NCBI GenBank assembly: GCA_947456955.1
Contig: CANGTQ010000001.1
Span: 1 to 64,000, forward strand
DNA: 64,000 nt
Source: Flavobacteriaceae bacterium
GTDB lineage: Bacteria; Bacteroidota; Bacteroidia; Flavobacteriales; Flavobacteriaceae
Reading direction: 5' to 3'
Shown here: piece after piece, positions 52,343 to 61,662 of the stretch
Position numbering within the stretch: the first letter of the stretch is position 1
How the letters are laid out: each line of letters opens with the position of its first letter
The notes under the pieces: generated by a model
Databases searched by the model: none
What the model saw: the letters and a program-made list of their open reading frames with translations, nothing else
What the model was told of the DNA's origin: nothing
Translations under genes and position numbers: made by a program

Positions 52343-53248
52343 ATGAAATTAACCATTCTTGGCTGTTATGCAGCAACTCCACGAACCATAACCAATCCAA
52401 CTTCGCAAGTTTTAGAAATTCGAAACCATATGTTTTTGATTGATTGTGGTGAAGGTACCCAAGTTCAACTTCGAAAAAATAAACTTAAGTTTTCTAAAAT
52501 CAATCATATTTTTATTTCGCATTTACATGGTGATCACTTTTATGGACTTGTAGGTTTGATTTCAACTTTTATGTTGCTAAACCGTCAAACCGATTTGCAT
52601 GTGTATGGGCCAAAAGGCATAAAAGAAATTATATTACTTCAATTGCGCTATTCTAATTCGTTTACAGGATATAATTTATATTTTCACGAATTGACGTCTA
52701 AAGAGAGTGAGATTATATATGAAGATGAAAAAGTACTGGTAAAAACAATTCCGTTAAAACACAGAATATTTACTAATGGATTTTTGTTTCAGGAAAAGAT
52801 TGGAGATAGAAAACTAAATATTGATGCTGTTCAGAAATATAAAATCGATACGTGTTATTATCAAAAAATTAAAAACGGAAAAGATATAACGCTTGATAAT
52901 GGAATCGTAATTTCAAATGAGGAACTAACCTTTGATCCAATCCAATCGAAAAGTTATGCCTTTTGCAGTGATACGATGTATGATGAATCAATTATTCCTA
53001 TAATTGAAAATTGTGATGTATTGTATCACGAAACTACATTTTTAGAATCGGAAGCTGATAAAGCCGAGAAAACAATGCACAGTACAGCCAAGCAAGCAGC
53101 AACTATTGCAATAAAGGCAAATGTAAAACATTTACTTTTGGGCCATTACAGTACAAGATATGATTCGATTGATTTATTCAAACAAGAAGCAGAAACAATA
53201 TTTTCAAATTTGCTACTTGCGGATGATGGGAAAACATTTGAATTCTAA
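52343..53248 (+). CDS. rnz: Ribonuclease Z (tRNA 3' endonuclease)
   Basis: Cuts the 3' trailer of tRNA precursors; a dimeric zinc metallo-beta-lactamase-fold enzyme. It has 301 residues with LTILGCYAATPR at the N-terminus, the zinc motif SHLHGDHFYGL near 61-71, an exosite-like insertion (about 155-190), the third zinc ligand Asp in FCSDTMYDE, and LLGHYSTRY near 269. The length fits the short form RNase Z. It lies between the STAS-like gene and pdxH on the same strand. Confidence 0.95.
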   Translation: MKLTILGCYAATPRTITNPTSQVLEIRNHMFLIDCGEGTQVQLRKNKLKFSKINHIFISHLHGDHFYGLVGLISTFMLLNRQTDLHVYGPKGIKEIILLQLRYSNSFTGYNLYFHELTSKESEIIYEDEKVLVKTIPLKHRIFTNGFLFQEKIGDRKLNIDAVQKYKIDTCYYQKIKNGKDITLDNGIVISNEELTFDPIQSKSYAFCSDTMYDESIIPIIENCDVLYHETTFLESEADKAEKTMHSTAKQAATIAIKANVKHLLLGHYSTRYDSIDLFKQEAETIFSNLLLADDGKTFEF

Positions 53249-53301
53249 TAAATTAGTTTCAAAAGTAATTATCTTAATTTTGTAGCTCTAATAAAGTAAA
53301 A

Positions 53302-53946
53302 ATGGAAGACTTAAGCAATTATAGAAAGTCCTATGAAAAAAGCCAGCTTCTGGAAGATAGTATTCCGGAAGATCCAATCAATTTATTTCACAAATGGTTT
53401 TATGAAACGCAGGAGTTTGGTGGAGTAGATGAGGTCAATGCCATGACAGTTGCGACGATTGGTTTGGATGGTTTCCCAAAATCGAGAGTGGTGTTGCTAA
53501 AAAAATTCAATGAAGAAGGTTTTATATTTTATACCAATTATAATTCAGAGAAAGGGAAAGCTATTCAAAACAATCCAAATATTTGTCTCTCCTTCTTTTG
53601 GCACAGTATGGAAAGACAAGTTATTATCAAAGGAATAGCAGAGAAAACGTCGGGAACTATTTCAGATAATTACTTCAGTTCAAGACCAGATGGCAGCAAA
53701 CTAGGAGCTATAGTTTCTCCTCAAAGCGAAGTCATACCTTCAAGACACTATTTAGATAATAAACTTAGAGAACTGGAATCAGCTTATGAAGGAAAAGAAA
53801 TTCTACGTCCAGACTTTTGGGGTGGATTTCTAGTCAGACCAATAGAAGTTGAGTTTTGGCAAGGTAGACCAAACCGATTGCACGACAGAATAAGATACCA
53901 AATACAAGACAATTTGAGTTGGAAGATTGATAGACTTTCACCATGA
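53302..53946 (+). CDS. pdxH: Pyridoxamine 5'-phosphate oxidase
   Basis: FMN enzyme making pyridoxal 5'-phosphate from the pyridoxamine or pyridoxine phosphate. The 214-residue protein shows NAMTVATIGLDGFPKSRVVLLK near 48-69, FMN-contact YNSEKGKAIQNNP, RQVIIKGIAEK, and the C-terminal signature VEFWQGRPNRLHDRIRY. It follows rnz by 53 bp and is closed by a clear terminator at 53977. The PLP product serves, among others, threonine synthase in this window. Confidence 0.96.
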   Translation: MEDLSNYRKSYEKSQLLEDSIPEDPINLFHKWFYETQEFGGVDEVNAMTVATIGLDGFPKSRVVLLKKFNEEGFIFYTNYNSEKGKAIQNNPNICLSFFWHSMERQVIIKGIAEKTSGTISDNYFSSRPDGSKLGAIVSPQSEVIPSRHYLDNKLRELESAYEGKEILRPDFWGGFLVRPIEVEFWQGRPNRLHDRIRYQIQDNLSWKIDRLSP

Positions 53947-53976
53947 ATTGTATTTCTACTATTTAAAATTATATCG

Positions 53977-54000
53977 ACCACTCAGAAGAGTGGTTTTTTT
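53977..54000 (+). terminator. Intrinsic terminator of pdxH
   Basis: ACCACTC / GAGTGGT stem with loop AGAA (53977-53994) followed by T to 54000. Confidence 0.88.
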
Positions 54001-54167
54001 GTTTTATGAACGGATGGATAAGTATAGATAAAATCAGTTAAAGTAAGAAATATACCTATATTATATTAAAAATAGTGCATTTAATCGATTTTATTTGTAC
54101 TTTAAACGGAAAAAGTTGTAGAATTGTTCAACAAAAACAAACAATACGTTCTTATAAATTAAAATAT

Positions 54168-54257
54168 ATAAAGTGTTTGCCCCACATCTACTTTATTAAA
54201 AACTGTCAAAATTAATCGAAATAAAGTGTTTGCCCCACATCTACTTTATTAAAAACT
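54168..54257 (+). repeat. Duplicated 37-bp stem-loop upstream of the CAP lipoprotein gene
   Basis: Two identical 37-bp copies at 54168-54204 and 54221-54257, separated by 16 bp. Within each copy ATAAAGT and ACTTTAT pair around the 15-nt loop GTTTGCCCCACATCT. The second copy ends 12 bp before the ATG. The rest of the spacer (54001-54167) shows no gene or clear element. Confidence 0.9.
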
Positions 54258-54269
54258 TAACCTACTACT

Positions 54270-54770
54270 ATGAAAGCAAAAATGTTTAGAGCATTGTTGC
54301 CGTTAGCAATCGTGTTCACTATGGTATCTTGTTCTTCTGACTCTTCAGAAGGCTCTTCAACTGAAAACAAACTTGTAACTACCTACAATTACAATGAAAC
54401 TGAGTTGAGAATTGTTTCACTTATCAATGATTATCGTGCAAGTATTGGATTGAATAGACTTGAAGTTATCAATCACATCTCTTACAAATCGCAAGAGCAC
54501 AATTTTTATATGATTGATAATGCTGTAATTAGTCATGACTATTTCCAGCAAAGATCAAATAATTTGATTCAAATTTTAGGTGCAGAAAGAGTTGGTGAGA
54601 ACATTGCTTACAACTACCAAACTGCAGAAAGTGCTATGAGTGCTTGGTTAAACAGCCCAGCTCACAAAGATAATATAGAAGGCAATTACACTCATTTGGG
54701 TATATCCGTAACAGTTGATGAAACAACCGGAAAAAAATATTACACCAATATGTTTATAAAGAAAAAATAG
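54270..54770 (+). CDS. CAP/SCP-domain lipoprotein
   Basis: A 166-residue lipoprotein: signal peptide MKAKMFRALLPLAIVFTMVS with the lipobox ending at C21, then a Ser-rich linker. The CAP domain follows with LRIVSLINDYRASIGLNRLE near 50, the His in KSQEHNFYMI, SHDYF, the motif RVGENIAYNY near 111, and SAWLNSPAHKDNIEGNYTHL near 130. Bacterial CAP proteins are secreted or surface proteins of largely unknown activity. The 5' leader contains a duplicated stem-loop. A bidirectional terminator separates it from fumC. Confidence 0.88.
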   Translation: MKAKMFRALLPLAIVFTMVSCSSDSSEGSSTENKLVTTYNYNETELRIVSLINDYRASIGLNRLEVINHISYKSQEHNFYMIDNAVISHDYFQQRSNNLIQILGAERVGENIAYNYQTAESAMSAWLNSPAHKDNIEGNYTHLGISVTVDETTGKKYYTNMFIKKK

Positions 54771-54806
54771 TTTGATTATTGTTTTGTTTGATTTTGACAG
54801 ATCGAA

Positions 54807-54838
54807 AAATCCCGATGTATATCGGGATTTTTTTTGTA
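54807..54838. terminator. Bidirectional terminator between CAP lipoprotein and fumC
   Basis: AAATCCCGAT / ATCGGGATTT stem with loop GTAT (54807-54830), T run to 54836, A run on the left. Confidence 0.92.
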
Positions 54839-54854
54839 ATATATTAAAAATAAA

Positions 54855-56252
54855 TTATTTAAGACTACCAACCATGTCTTCCGGTTTTACCCATGCATCA
54901 AAATCTTCTGCTGAAACATATCCCAAACGAACGGCTTCTTCCTTTAAAGTTGTTCCATTTTTATGCGCTGTCTGTGCAATTTCAGCCGATTTGTAATAGC
55001 CGATTTTGGTATTTAATGCAGTAACCAACATCAATGAATTATCAACTAATTCTTTGATTCGTTTATGATTTGGTTCGATTCCGCTAGCGCAATGTTCTTC
55101 AAAAGAAACACAAGCATCACCAAGTAAACGAGCCGATTGTAAAAAGTTAGCTGCCATTACAGGTTTGAAAACATTCAATTCATAATGACCTTGCATACCA
55201 CCGACAGAAATCGCAACATCATTTCCTATAACTTGTGCGCAAACCATTGTCAAGGCTTCGCATTGCGTTGGATTTACTTTCCCAGGCATGATAGATGAAC
55301 CCGGCTCATTTTCAGGAATGAGGATTTCACCAATTCCGGAACGTGGACCAGAGGCCAACATACGGATATCATTGGCAATTTTATTTAAAGAAACAGCTAA
55401 TTGTTTCAAAGCGCCATGAGCTTCAACAATCGCATCGTGTGAAGCCAAAGCTTCGAACTTATTTGGTGCAGTCACAAAAGGGTGACCTGTAAATTTAGCA
55501 ATATATTCGGCCACTTTTATATCATATCCCGCTGGTGTATTTAATCCGGTTCCGACGGCAGTTCCACCAAGGGCAATTTCTGATAAATGCGAAAGCGTAT
55601 TTTTTAAGGCTTTGATTCCGTAATTTAATTGAGCAACATAACCAGAAAGTTCTTGACCTAGTGTCAAAGGCGTGGCATCCATTAAATGCGTTCTTCCAAT
55701 TTTAACCACATTAATATAGGCTTTAGCTTTTGCATCTAAAGTATCGCGTAGTTTTTCTACTCCGGGAATGGTAGTTTCTACAACTGCTTTATAGCAGGCA
55801 ATATGCATTCCTGTTGGGAAAGTATCGTTAGATGATTGCGATTTGTTTACATCGTCATTGGCCTTTACCAGTTGTTCGCCTTCGCCAATTTTGAATCCGG
55901 CTAAAACTTGAGCGCGATTAGCAATCACTTCGTTGACATTCATATTACTTTGCGTTCCAGAACCCGTTTGCCAAATAACCAATGGAAATTCATCAGTTAA
56001 TTTTCCGGCAAGGATTTCATCACAAACAGTGGCAATAGCATCTCGCTTTTCTATTGACAAAACACCTAAATCGCAATTGGCAAATGCAGCTGCTTTTTTG
56101 AGATAGGCAAATCCTTCTATGATTTCATTTGGCATTGATGCTGATGGACCAATTTTGAAGTTGTTTCTTGAACGTTCGGTTTGTGCTCCCCAATATTTAT
56201 CAGCAGGAACTTTAACTTCGCCCATGGTGTCTTTCTCTATTCTATATTCCAT
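54855..56252 (-). CDS. fumC: Fumarate hydratase, class II
   Basis: Iron-free fumarase of the TCA cycle, fumarate to L-malate. The family signature [17 protein letters not shown] is present near 317; also [12 protein letters not shown] near 98, and [17 protein letters not shown]-type sequence ([18 protein letters not shown]) near 183. ATG 56252 (465 aa, [11 protein letters not shown]) is chosen: the longer frame to 56303 adds only [16 protein letters not shown], encoded by a repetitive TTGTTT-rich spacer. It would consume fumarate made by the maleate isomerase in this window as well as the TCA cycle's own. Confidence 0.95.
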   Translation of the reverse strand: MEYRIEKDTMGEVKVPADKYWGAQTERSRNNFKIGPSASMPNEIIEGFAYLKKAAAFANCDLGVLSIEKRDAIATVCDEILAGKLTDEFPLVIWQTGSGTQSNMNVNEVIANRAQVLAGFKIGEGEQLVKANDDVNKSQSSNDTFPTGMHIACYKAVVETTIPGVEKLRDTLDAKAKAYINVVKIGRTHLMDATPLTLGQELSGYVAQLNYGIKALKNTLSHLSEIALGGTAVGTGLNTPAGYDIKVAEYIAKFTGHPFVTAPNKFEALASHDAIVEAHGALKQLAVSLNKIANDIRMLASGPRSGIGEILIPENEPGSSIMPGKVNPTQCEALTMVCAQVIGNDVAISVGGMQGHYELNVFKPVMAANFLQSARLLGDACVSFEEHCASGIEPNHKRIKELVDNSLMLVTALNTKIGYYKSAEIAQTAHKNGTTLKEEAVRLGYVSAEDFDAWVKPEDMVGSLK

Positions 56253-56379
56253 TTTGTTATTTGTTTGTTGTTTATTGTTTATGGTTTGTTGTTTAAGAAT
56301 CACCTTCCTGCAGGTAGGGCTTCTAAAAAGTCACTGCAAAATTATGCATAAAAACTATTTAATAAAAATTGATTTTGTT

Positions 56380-56411
56380 TTTGCATAGCTTAAATATTCC
56401 GCTTACATTTG
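56380..56411 (+). promoter_or_regulatory. Promoter of the 56-aa membrane protein gene
   Basis: TTTG at 56380-56383 and TACATTTG at 56404-56411 match both Bacteroidetes promoter elements with a 20-nt spacer. Transcription would start near 56418, about 22 nt before the ATG. This is the best two-element match I found in the window. Confidence 0.65.
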
Positions 56412-56439
56412 CTTATAATTCAAAAAAATTCCGGAAAAC

Positions 56440-56610
56440 ATGTTTGAATTTTCACAGTATTTAGGTTTCTTAGCTTTCTTAACCATTTTAACCATTGGTT
56501 TTTGGTTGATGATGTTCTTGGTAACTTTCGTTGTTCCTTATTGGATATATGGTGGTGTTAAAGAATTATTGCAAGAAAGAAAAGCAAATAGAGACGCAGA
56601 ACAAGCTTAA
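56440..56610 (+). CDS. Small single-helix membrane protein (56 aa)
   Basis: A complete short gene: MFEFSQYLGFLAFLTILTIG begins the protein, a long hydrophobic segment continues to about residue 40 (LMMFLVTFVVPYWIYGG), and the tail VKELLQERKANRDAEQA is charged. It probably spans the inner membrane once or twice. No family is recognised with certainty. It is supported by a well-placed promoter upstream and an intrinsic terminator 20 bp after the stop, so it is a self-contained transcription unit. Confidence 0.75.
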   Translation: MFEFSQYLGFLAFLTILTIGFWLMMFLVTFVVPYWIYGGVKELLQERKANRDAEQA

Positions 56611-56630
56611 TTTTAAGTTTTTATTTATGA

Positions 56631-56655
56631 AAGAGCCCCAACATTTGGGGCTCTT
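56631..56655. terminator. Terminator between the small membrane protein and TonB receptor genes
   Basis: AAGAGCCCCAA / TTGGGGCTCTT, an 11-bp stem with loop CAT and T-rich flank; A residues on the left suit the convergent receptor gene too. Confidence 0.92.
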
Positions 56656-56664
56656 TTATTTATG

Positions 56665-59118
56665 TTATCCAGGGAAATCTCCTCCGTCTTCTTGTAGTGA
56701 CTTTCTTGGTTTTTCGCGTTCGTTTTTTTGAATATTAAACCTGTAGGTAAACGATAGGTTTATTTGCCTTACTCTCCATTGCATTTCTCCATACGATTCT
56801 ACTAAACCAGGAATATAGGTTTCCATAATTCTTTTTCGAGAATTGAAGACATCACTAACATTTAATGCTATAGTTCCTTTGTCTTTTAAAACATCTTTGC
56901 TGAAAGCTAAATTCATAGAGAAAATTCCAAGACTTCGTCCTTGTGCATTTCTTTGTGAACCATTATAAGTAGCATTAGTTTGCCAATCAATTTTGTATGG
57001 CAAAGTTATTTTTGAAGTTAATCGCGTAAACCATGAAGTAGCGCTATTATCAAAATTTTGAGAAACGGGATTTCCATTAAAATCAATGTAATTAAAATCG
57101 CCATCGGTTTCAACATAGAAAAAATTGAAGTTACTATTTAGCTTCCACCATTTGTATGGTGAATAATTTAAGGTAAACTCAAAACCACCTCTGTATTCTG
57201 TAGCAAGATTTATAGGTGAACTCAAAATTATTGGCACTCCATTTTGAAAATCACCACTTTCTCTTCTGACAAATTGTATAGCATCTGTAGTTCTATTTCC
57301 GTACATAGAAGTGCTAAGTGTTAAATTACTCCATTTTTTTAAATAGCTTAAATCTATGGCATCTGTGAATGACGGATTTAAATCTGGATTACCTACAAAT
57401 ATATTTACGTTACTTGACAAGTTGTTAAAAGGATTTAACTGTCTACCTCTTGGTCTCTGTAATCTTTTACTATAGCTTATAGAAGCACTAGTTTGATTAC
57501 TAAATTCATAAGTTAAAAAGGCGCTTGGAAATAAATTATTATATCTTTTAGTATTAAAATCATTAGTTGCTAATTGATTGACTTCAATGTTAGAATCTTC
57601 CCAACGTGTTCCAAATAAGAACGAAAACTTTTTTACTTTAAATCCATAATTTACATATAAAGCATTTACTTTTTCTTTGTATTCTAAAATATTTGTAAAT
57701 TCAGGAAACGTAATTCCATTATTGATTACACTAAAATCAGTTGTGATGGTTAAAAAATCACCTCTGTAACCTGCTTCAAATTGACTTCCTTTTGCTAATG
57801 GCAAAACATAATCCGTTTGAATCAAGTTTCTGCTTTGATCCTGATTGTTGGTTGTTTCGTCTAATGTTTCAGCAGTTGTATTGGTTGCTTTATCAGATAT
57901 TAATGCTGTATTTCTATCTATATTTGCTGAAAAGGAACCGTCAATAGTTAATTTATGACCTTCTTTTTTGAAGTTTTTCGTAAAATTGGTCGTGTATTCT
58001 ATATTATTACTTTTACTATCTTCTCTATTGATACGGTTTCTGGTATAATCATAAACAAAATCTTGGTCATAATAATTCTGAAATACATTATCCGTATTAT
58101 CGCCAACACTTCTTCTTAAATTCACAATGTTTGTCCAAGTAAGGCTTTTATCTAGAAACCAATCCATTCCGAAACTCCCATTGTAGGCTTTACTTAGTCT
58201 TTCGTTGGTTCGATTTTCATTCATAAAATCTCTAGTAGAATTATCATCGTTCAAGTATCTAGAATTTACTATCGCGTTTCCTGGATTATTTCTATCACTA
58301 TATCCTTGAGTTGTGAACAAATTAAATTCTTTGGTTTTATAGTTTAATGTACCGTTCAAACTATTGTTTTTTGGATCACCAACATTTCCTATAAAAGTGC
58401 CGTTGATTCCTTGATTTTTTCCTTTCTTAAGAATGATGTTAATTATACCACCGCCACCTTCTGCCTCATAACGAGCGGATGGATTGGTTATTACTTCGAC
58501 TTTATCAATGGCATCAGCTGGAATTAAACGTAAAGCTTCGGAAACATTAATAGCATTTGATGGTTTGCCCTCAATCAATACTCTTACATTTTCATTACCA
58601 CGTAAAGCAATGTTACCTTCAACATCAACAGTTACCGATGGAATATTGTCTAAAACATCACTGACAGTTCCGCCCTTTACCATCAAATCTTTGCCAACAT
58701 TGTATACTTTTTTATCTAGCTTAATTTCAACTGTAGTTTTTTCAGAACGAACAATTACTTCGTTCAATTGAGTAAAATCTTCTTCAAGACTTATTTTTCC
58801 AAAATCAGTATTAGATGTTAATTTTTTTTGTGATATTTTAAAGGATTTGAATGATATGAATTCAAATAAGACATCATAAGTTCCGGCAGTACCTTCAATA
58901 GAAAAATTACCTTTATTATCTGTAATTCCCCAAAAAATCAATTTAGGATTTGAAGTGTTTTTTAAAGTAATAGTAGCATATTCCAATGGTTTTTTACTAT
59001 TGCTTTCAATAATATTACCTGTTAAAATAATTTTTGAAGGCGCTGGTTTTTCTTGTCCATAGCTTAGGGATGAAATAAGTACTAAAAGAAAAGTGATAAT
59101 TGGTGTTAATTTTTTCAT
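56665..59118 (-). CDS. TonB-dependent outer membrane beta-barrel receptor
   Basis: An 817-residue outer-membrane protein of the outer-membrane beta-barrel (OMP_b-brl_3) type. MKKLTPIITFLLVLISSLSY is the signal peptide (cleavage near GQEKP); ATG 59118 is chosen over 59190, which adds an unlikely 24 residues. Residues 32-115 are a carboxypeptidase-regulatory-like domain (GNIIESNSKKPLEYATITLK), 140-235 a plug (VKGGTVSDVLDNIPSVTVDV, then NPSARYEAEGGGGIINIILK), and the rest is the barrel. The final residues are a disordered Lys/Glu/Gly tail. SusD partners are absent, so the substrate is probably not a SusC-type glycan; it remains unknown. Confidence 0.88.
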   Translation of the reverse strand: MKKLTPIITFLLVLISSLSYGQEKPAPSKIILTGNIIESNSKKPLEYATITLKNTSNPKLIFWGITDNKGNFSIEGTAGTYDVLFEFISFKSFKISQKKLTSNTDFGKISLEEDFTQLNEVIVRSEKTTVEIKLDKKVYNVGKDLMVKGGTVSDVLDNIPSVTVDVEGNIALRGNENVRVLIEGKPSNAINVSEALRLIPADAIDKVEVITNPSARYEAEGGGGIINIILKKGKNQGINGTFIGNVGDPKNNSLNGTLNYKTKEFNLFTTQGYSDRNNPGNAIVNSRYLNDDNSTRDFMNENRTNERLSKAYNGSFGMDWFLDKSLTWTNIVNLRRSVGDNTDNVFQNYYDQDFVYDYTRNRINREDSKSNNIEYTTNFTKNFKKEGHKLTIDGSFSANIDRNTALISDKATNTTAETLDETTNNQDQSRNLIQTDYVLPLAKGSQFEAGYRGDFLTITTDFSVINNGITFPEFTNILEYKEKVNALYVNYGFKVKKFSFLFGTRWEDSNIEVNQLATNDFNTKRYNNLFPSAFLTYEFSNQTSASISYSKRLQRPRGRQLNPFNNLSSNVNIFVGNPDLNPSFTDAIDLSYLKKWSNLTLSTSMYGNRTTDAIQFVRRESGDFQNGVPIILSSPINLATEYRGGFEFTLNYSPYKWWKLNSNFNFFYVETDGDFNYIDFNGNPVSQNFDNSATSWFTRLTSKITLPYKIDWQTNATYNGSQRNAQGRSLGIFSMNLAFSKDVLKDKGTIALNVSDVFNSRKRIMETYIPGLVESYGEMQWRVRQINLSFTYRFNIQKNEREKPRKSLQEDGGDFPG

Positions 59119-59176
59119 AATTGTATATTGGTGCAAATGTAAATAGTTTACACAATAATTGATTCCCAACTGAATG

Positions 59177-59518
59177 TTAAATAAAATCATTCAATTTTTT
59201 AATTTCCCTGCCAATAATTGCTTTATTTCCTTTAATGACGATTGGCCTTTCTATTACTATTGGATGTATTGCCATTGCTTTTATGATGTCAACATCAGTT
59301 AGCAATTTACCTTTGTAGTGTTCTATCCAAAAGGCTTCTTTTTGTCGAACTAACTCAATAGGTTTGATATTCAGTTTTTTAATCAACGTTTTTATTTCGT
59401 CAGTTGATAATGGTTTTACTAAATAATTGATGATTTCAAATTCATATTTAGATTCTTTAATGAAAGCCAAACAGTCTCTCGATTTTCCGCATCTTGGATT
59501 GTGAAGTATTTGCAACAT
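59177..59518 (-). CDS. ArsC/Spx-family thioredoxin-fold protein (arsenate reductase-like)
   Basis: A 113-residue protein with the ArsC signature: LHNPRCGKSRDCLAFI near 5-20 with the nucleophilic Cys10, the linker EIINYLVKP, and the anion-site RPIVIKG near 91. These fit glutaredoxin-linked arsenate reductases; Bacteroidetes members often carry no proven arsenate activity. No ars operon is near. It lies 58 bp before the receptor start on the same strand and is divergent from the CPBP protease gene. Confidence 0.87.
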   Translation of the reverse strand: MLQILHNPRCGKSRDCLAFIKESKYEFEIINYLVKPLSTDEIKTLIKKLNIKPIELVRQKEAFWIEHYKGKLLTDVDIIKAMAIHPIVIERPIVIKGNKAIIGREIKKLNDFI

Positions 59519-59582
59519 CTTTTTTTTACAAAGTAATATATTTTAATAGAAAAAACTTAATTTAGGCGAAACAAAAATAAAT

Positions 59583-60542
59583 ATGTTTTTAGAAAAAATA
59601 AACAAGTCGCCCAATATAGGTCTTAAGTATTTACTCGGATTTTTTATTATCGCTTTATTTTATGCAATTGGTCAATTTCCCTTTGCAATTGCTTTAATTG
59701 TAAAATCATTTACATCCGGAAAGGCCATACCAATTACAGAAGCCGGAATAATGAAATTTTTCAGTCCGAATGTTACGTTGTTTTTAATGTTGTTGATTTT
59801 TGTTTTTACCATGTTGGGAATAATCGTTGTGGTAAAATATATAAACAAAATGAGATTGATTGATATTATAACTTCGAGAGAAAAAGTAGATTGGAAAAGA
59901 ATTTTTTTTGCTTTCGTATTATGGGGATTATTCACTTTGTGTTCAACATTAATCGTGTATTACTCAAGTCCTGAAAATTTTGTACTTAATTTTAAACCGA
60001 TTCCTTTTTTAATTCTTGTTCTTATTTCGATAACAATGTTGCCTATACAAACCAGTGCCGAAGAATTTATTTTTAGAGGCTACCTCATGCAAGGGTTCGG
60101 ACTTTTGGCTAAAAATAGATGGTTCCCTTTAATTGTAACTTCTGCTTTGTTTGGCCTAATGCATATAATGAATCCAGAAGTTGAAAAGATGGGTCCAATC
60201 ATTATGGTTTATTATATTGGCACAGGTTTATTCCTAGGAATTATTACCTTAATGGATGATGGAATGGAGTTGTCTCTGGGTTTTCATGCTGCTAATAATA
60301 TTGCAACTGCTTTGTTAGTTACTTCAGAATGGTCGGCACTTCAAACAGAATCTGTTTTCAAAGATGTTTCAGCGCCTTCTGTTAGTTATGAAATTTTGAT
60401 TCCGGTAGTTGTGGTTTTCCCACTACTATTAATTATCTTTAGTAAAAAATATAATTGGAGCAACTGGAAAGAAAAACTTACCGGTAAAATAATAGTTGCT
60501 CAACAAATTGAAAATAATCAAAATCATGGAAGTATTGAGTAA
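59583..60542 (+). CDS. CPBP-family intramembrane glutamic endopeptidase
   Basis: A 319-residue polytopic protein with about eight hydrophobic segments. The CPBP (Abi/CaaX-protease-like) motifs are present: EEFIFRGYLMQGF near 160-172, FGLMHIMNPE near 195, and FHAANNIATALL near 236. Members cleave prenylated or other membrane proteins or act in bacteriocin immunity; the substrate here is unknown. Its last 17 bp overlap the start of the menE gene, so the two are translated from one transcript. Confidence 0.9.
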   Translation: MFLEKINKSPNIGLKYLLGFFIIALFYAIGQFPFAIALIVKSFTSGKAIPITEAGIMKFFSPNVTLFLMLLIFVFTMLGIIVVVKYINKMRLIDIITSREKVDWKRIFFAFVLWGLFTLCSTLIVYYSSPENFVLNFKPIPFLILVLISITMLPIQTSAEEFIFRGYLMQGFGLLAKNRWFPLIVTSALFGLMHIMNPEVEKMGPIIMVYYIGTGLFLGIITLMDDGMELSLGFHAANNIATALLVTSEWSALQTESVFKDVSAPSVSYEILIPVVVVFPLLLIIFSKKYNWSNWKEKLTGKIIVAQQIENNQNHGSIE

Positions 60543-61578
60543 TCCTACATACGAAAATGTTCACAATCAATTTAAATTGAATGGTTTTCATCTCAATAGA
60601 GAAGATTTATGTCGCGTGGCATATAGTTTTATCAAAGAAGGAGAAGATTTTGAAAAACCGGTTGGCAATTTTCTTTTAGATTGGTTTGATCATAAAAGTT
60701 ATATCGAAATGGAAACTTCGGGATCAACCGGAGCGCCTAAAACAATATCAATTAGTAAACAAGCTATGGTAGATTCAGCCCTTGCAACGGGTGATTTTTT
60801 TGATTTGCAACCAGGTAATAAAGCATTACAATGTTTGCCAGTGAAATATGTTGCGGGTAAAATGATGTTGGTTCGTGCAATGATTTTAGGACTTGATTTA
60901 GAGTTTGTGGCTCCAAGTTCTCATCCGTTAGACCACAATGAAATTGATTTTGATTTTGTTGCGATGGTTCCTTTACAGGCGCAAAATTCAATTTCTCAAT
61001 TAAAGAAAGTCAAAAAGTTGATTATTGGAGGTGCAGCCGTAAATAAAACTCTGGAGAAGCAATTGTTGAAGTTACCTACCAAAGTTTATGAAACTTATGG
61101 CATGACTGAAACAATAACTCATATTGCTGCGAGAAAATTAGGAGAAAAAGCATTTACTGTTTTGCCATACGTTACTGTTTCGTTCGATGATAGAAACTGT
61201 TTGGTTATTCATGCACCAAGAATTTCACCTGGAGTTATTATTACCAATGATATTGTTGAATTGCTAGATGAAAACCAATTTATTTTTCTAGGCAGGATGG
61301 ATAACGTTATTAATAGTGGCGGTATTAAATTAATTCCAGAGCAAATAGAGCAGAAGTTGGCCGGTAAAATTAGTAAACGCTTTTTTATTGCTTCTAAACC
61401 TGATGATGAATTAGGTGAAAAAGTTGTATTAGTTATCGAAGGTGAGAAACGCGAATTAGATAATTCAATTTATGAGTCTTTAGATAAATATGAAAAGCCA
61501 AAAGAAATTATTTTCATTCCTAAGTTTTTAGATACCGCTACAGGAAAAATTCTGAGAAAAGAAACACTGAATAAATAA
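60526..61578 (+). CDS. menE: o-Succinylbenzoate-CoA ligase (MenE-like)
   Basis: An unusually short ANL enzyme of 350 residues, the normal size for MenE-like ligases in Flavobacteriaceae. It would activate o-succinylbenzoate for menaquinone synthesis. It shows the P-loop ETSGSTGAPKTISISK near 61, ETYGMTETITHIAARKLG near 185, the hinge FLGRMDNVINSGGIKLIPEQI near 255, and the C-terminal Lys in TATGKILRK. ATG 60526 (MEVLSNPTYENVH) is preferred to TTG 60496. No other men gene lies nearby, so the assignment rests on family resemblance. Confidence 0.85.
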   Translation: MEVLSNPTYENVHNQFKLNGFHLNREDLCRVAYSFIKEGEDFEKPVGNFLLDWFDHKSYIEMETSGSTGAPKTISISKQAMVDSALATGDFFDLQPGNKALQCLPVKYVAGKMMLVRAMILGLDLEFVAPSSHPLDHNEIDFDFVAMVPLQAQNSISQLKKVKKLIIGGAAVNKTLEKQLLKLPTKVYETYGMTETITHIAARKLGEKAFTVLPYVTVSFDDRNCLVIHAPRISPGVIITNDIVELLDENQFIFLGRMDNVINSGGIKLIPEQIEQKLAGKISKRFFIASKPDDELGEKVVLVIEGEKRELDNSIYESLDKYEKPKEIIFIPKFLDTATGKILRKETLNK

Positions 61579-61662
61579 AATTAATCTGTCTTAAATAATA
61601 ATATAGAAGTAATTTAAAATTCAGCATGAGTTACTTTTTTAATTGCGCAACTAAGAAGGTAT

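Noticed and set aside
54168-54257. CRISPR remnant upstream of the CAP lipoprotein
   Set aside because: Only two copies with a 16-bp gap, no cas genes, and location directly before a start codon fit a leader element better.
56253-56303. Extended N-terminus of FumC
   Set aside because: The added residues (Gln/Asn/Lys-rich) are encoded by a repetitive spacer; [11 protein letters not shown] is the normal start.
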